Source of the DNA: Alphaproteobacteria bacterium
Lineage (GTDB): Bacteria > Pseudomonadota > Alphaproteobacteria > GCA-2731375
Assembly: GCA_028281075.1 (NCBI GenBank)
Contig: JANQKO010000592.1
Location: 1 to 7,614 of the forward strand
DNA length: 7,614 bases
Reading direction: 5' to 3'
A program made the position numbers and the translations under genes. The stretch's first letter is position 1. Every line of letters begins with the position of its first letter. Below are positions 6,766-7,614 of this stretch, one piece after another. The notes under the pieces were generated by a model. It saw nothing but the letters and a program-made list of their open reading frames with translations. It ran no database searches and was not told the origin of the DNA.

Positions 6766-7614
6766 GCGAACCCCGGGACGACCAAGACATCGATCTGCTG
6801 ATCGAGAACGCCGTTGTCGTCACCGGCGCCGGCGATATCTTTTCCAATGGTGTCGTCGCCGTTGCCGGCAACCGTATCGCCGCGGTCGGTGACGCCGGCG
6901 CCGTGGCGGCCAATGGCGACGTCCGGCGACGGCTGGACGCGAGGGGCGGACTGGTCCTGCCCGGCCTGATCGACGCGCATGTGCATCCCGGCCTCGCCAT
7001 CGCCGGACCGTTGCTGGCCAGGCGCGACTGGCGGACGCTCGGCCCGCTGGCGGGCGCCGGCAGGCTGGCCGAGTTCATGGTTCATTACGGCCGCCTTGAC
7101 CGGCATGCCTTCGGCGAGGAAGAGAGCTACGCGACGTCCAAGGCCGTGTTGCTGGCGGGCCTGACGTCCGGCATGACCTGTTTCAGCGACGGCGGCATCG
7201 GTAATCCGGACGGCATCGCCCGGGCGGCCGCCGATCTCGGCATTCGCGGCATCGTCACGCATGCCCGTTCGCAGGATCTGGGCTGGGAGCCGGGGGACGC
7301 GCCCGACAAGCCGCGCCGGGTCGCCGATCCGGATACCGTGCTCGTGGACGCCGCCGCGATGGTCGCGCGCTGGAACGGCACGTCGAATGGCCGCATCCGG
7401 GCCTGGTACACGATGGGGACCGAGCTTTCCTGCAGCGATGACCTTGTCCGCGGCATCAAGCGGCTCGCCGACCGCGACGGCGTGGGCTTCTCCAGCCACA
7501 CGTCCGCCGCCGGCGACCAGGACGCCCTGTCGCTCGCCATTCACGGCCGCACCGGCGTCGCCCGGCTCGACGCGTTGGGCGCCCTCGGCCCGAACTGGAT
7601 CGGCGTGCATATGG
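6762..7614 (+). CDS. Amidohydrolase family protein, ATZ/TRZ-like (3' end outside window)
   Basis: The frame opens at ATG 6762 and stays open to the edge, giving 284 residues of a protein that would usually be about 450-500. The N-terminal beta-sandwich segment (DLLIENAVVVTGAGD, GVVAVAGNRIAAVGD) leads into LVLPGLIDAHVHPG (64-77), with the HxH metal ligands His73 and His75. GVGFSSHTSAAGDQD (240-254) carries the expected third ligand His246, and LGPNWIGVHM (275-284) the fourth, His283. The final Asp ligand should lie beyond the window. This order is that of the TIM-barrel amidohydrolases related to cytosine and guanine deaminases and to triazine hydrolases (AtzA/AtzB/TrzN). Oddly, the glutamate normally three residues after the third His (HxxE) is Ala249 here, so the usual acid/base residue is absent. 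I therefore do not predict a deaminase with confidence; cleavage of a ring or amide is an open alternative. Its ATG overlaps the hydrolase TGA (ATGA), placing it in the transporter/hydrolase operon. Confidence 0.87.
   Translation, partial: MSEPRDDQDIDLLIENAVVVTGAGDIFSNGVVAVAGNRIAAVGDAGAVAANGDVRRRLDARGGLVLPGLIDAHVHPGLAIAGPLLARRDWRTLGPLAGAGRLAEFMVHYGRLDRHAFGEEESYATSKAVLLAGLTSGMTCFSDGGIGNPDGIARAAADLGIRGIVTHARSQDLGWEPGDAPDKPRRVADPDTVLVDAAAMVARWNGTSNGRIRAWYTMGTELSCSDDLVRGIKRLADRDGVGFSSHTSAAGDQDALSLAIHGRTGVARLDALGALGPNWIGVHM

Noticed and set aside
6711..7610. Minus-strand frame of 299 codons at the right edge
   Set aside because: Antisense to the amidohydrolase, whose metal-ligand motifs are clear; the minus-strand product shows no recognisable domain.

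Overview
This GC-rich window with strong GC3 bias looks like a chromosomal segment of an alphaproteobacterium, probably Rhodospirillales-like. The assignment rests on composition, on a ligase-associated helicase/PdeM pair, and on an intergenic palindrome of the 'ttgccgga-cttga-tccggcaa' type that I recall as dispersed in alphaproteobacterial genomes. It is an inference, not a phylogenetic result.

Layout: (1) positions 1-887, plus strand: the 3' part of a gene for a Sel1-repeat protein with a C-terminal peptidoglycan-binding domain. (2) 888-1189: a gene-free gap between convergent genes, holding a short REP-like palindrome and a 27-bp-arm imperfect inverted repeat. (3) 1190-4346, minus strand: a two-gene DNA-repair unit, an Lhr-Core type DEXH helicase followed by the metallophosphoesterase nuclease PdeM. 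The ATP-dependent ligase and exonuclease that usually complete this cluster are not in the window. (4) 4347-4429: an 83-bp divergent promoter region. (5) 4430 to the end, plus strand: a tightly coupled operon (TGATG and ATGA overlaps) encoding a 12-TM MFS transporter, an alpha/beta hydrolase and an ATZ/TRZ-type amidohydrolase that runs off the window.

How the genes work together: helicase and PdeM are expected to act in one DNA-damage response, with the helicase unwinding or translocating and PdeM cutting single-stranded DNA. The rightward operon reads as an uptake-and-hydrolysis cassette for a small organic molecule whose identity cannot be read from the sequence. The least ordinary points are the amidohydrolase, which lacks the usual HxxE glutamate, a GC hairpin sitting where its ribosome binding site should be, and the palindromic elements in the convergent gap. 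I found no CRISPR array, tRNA, rRNA, insertion sequence or clearly novel multi-gene system.
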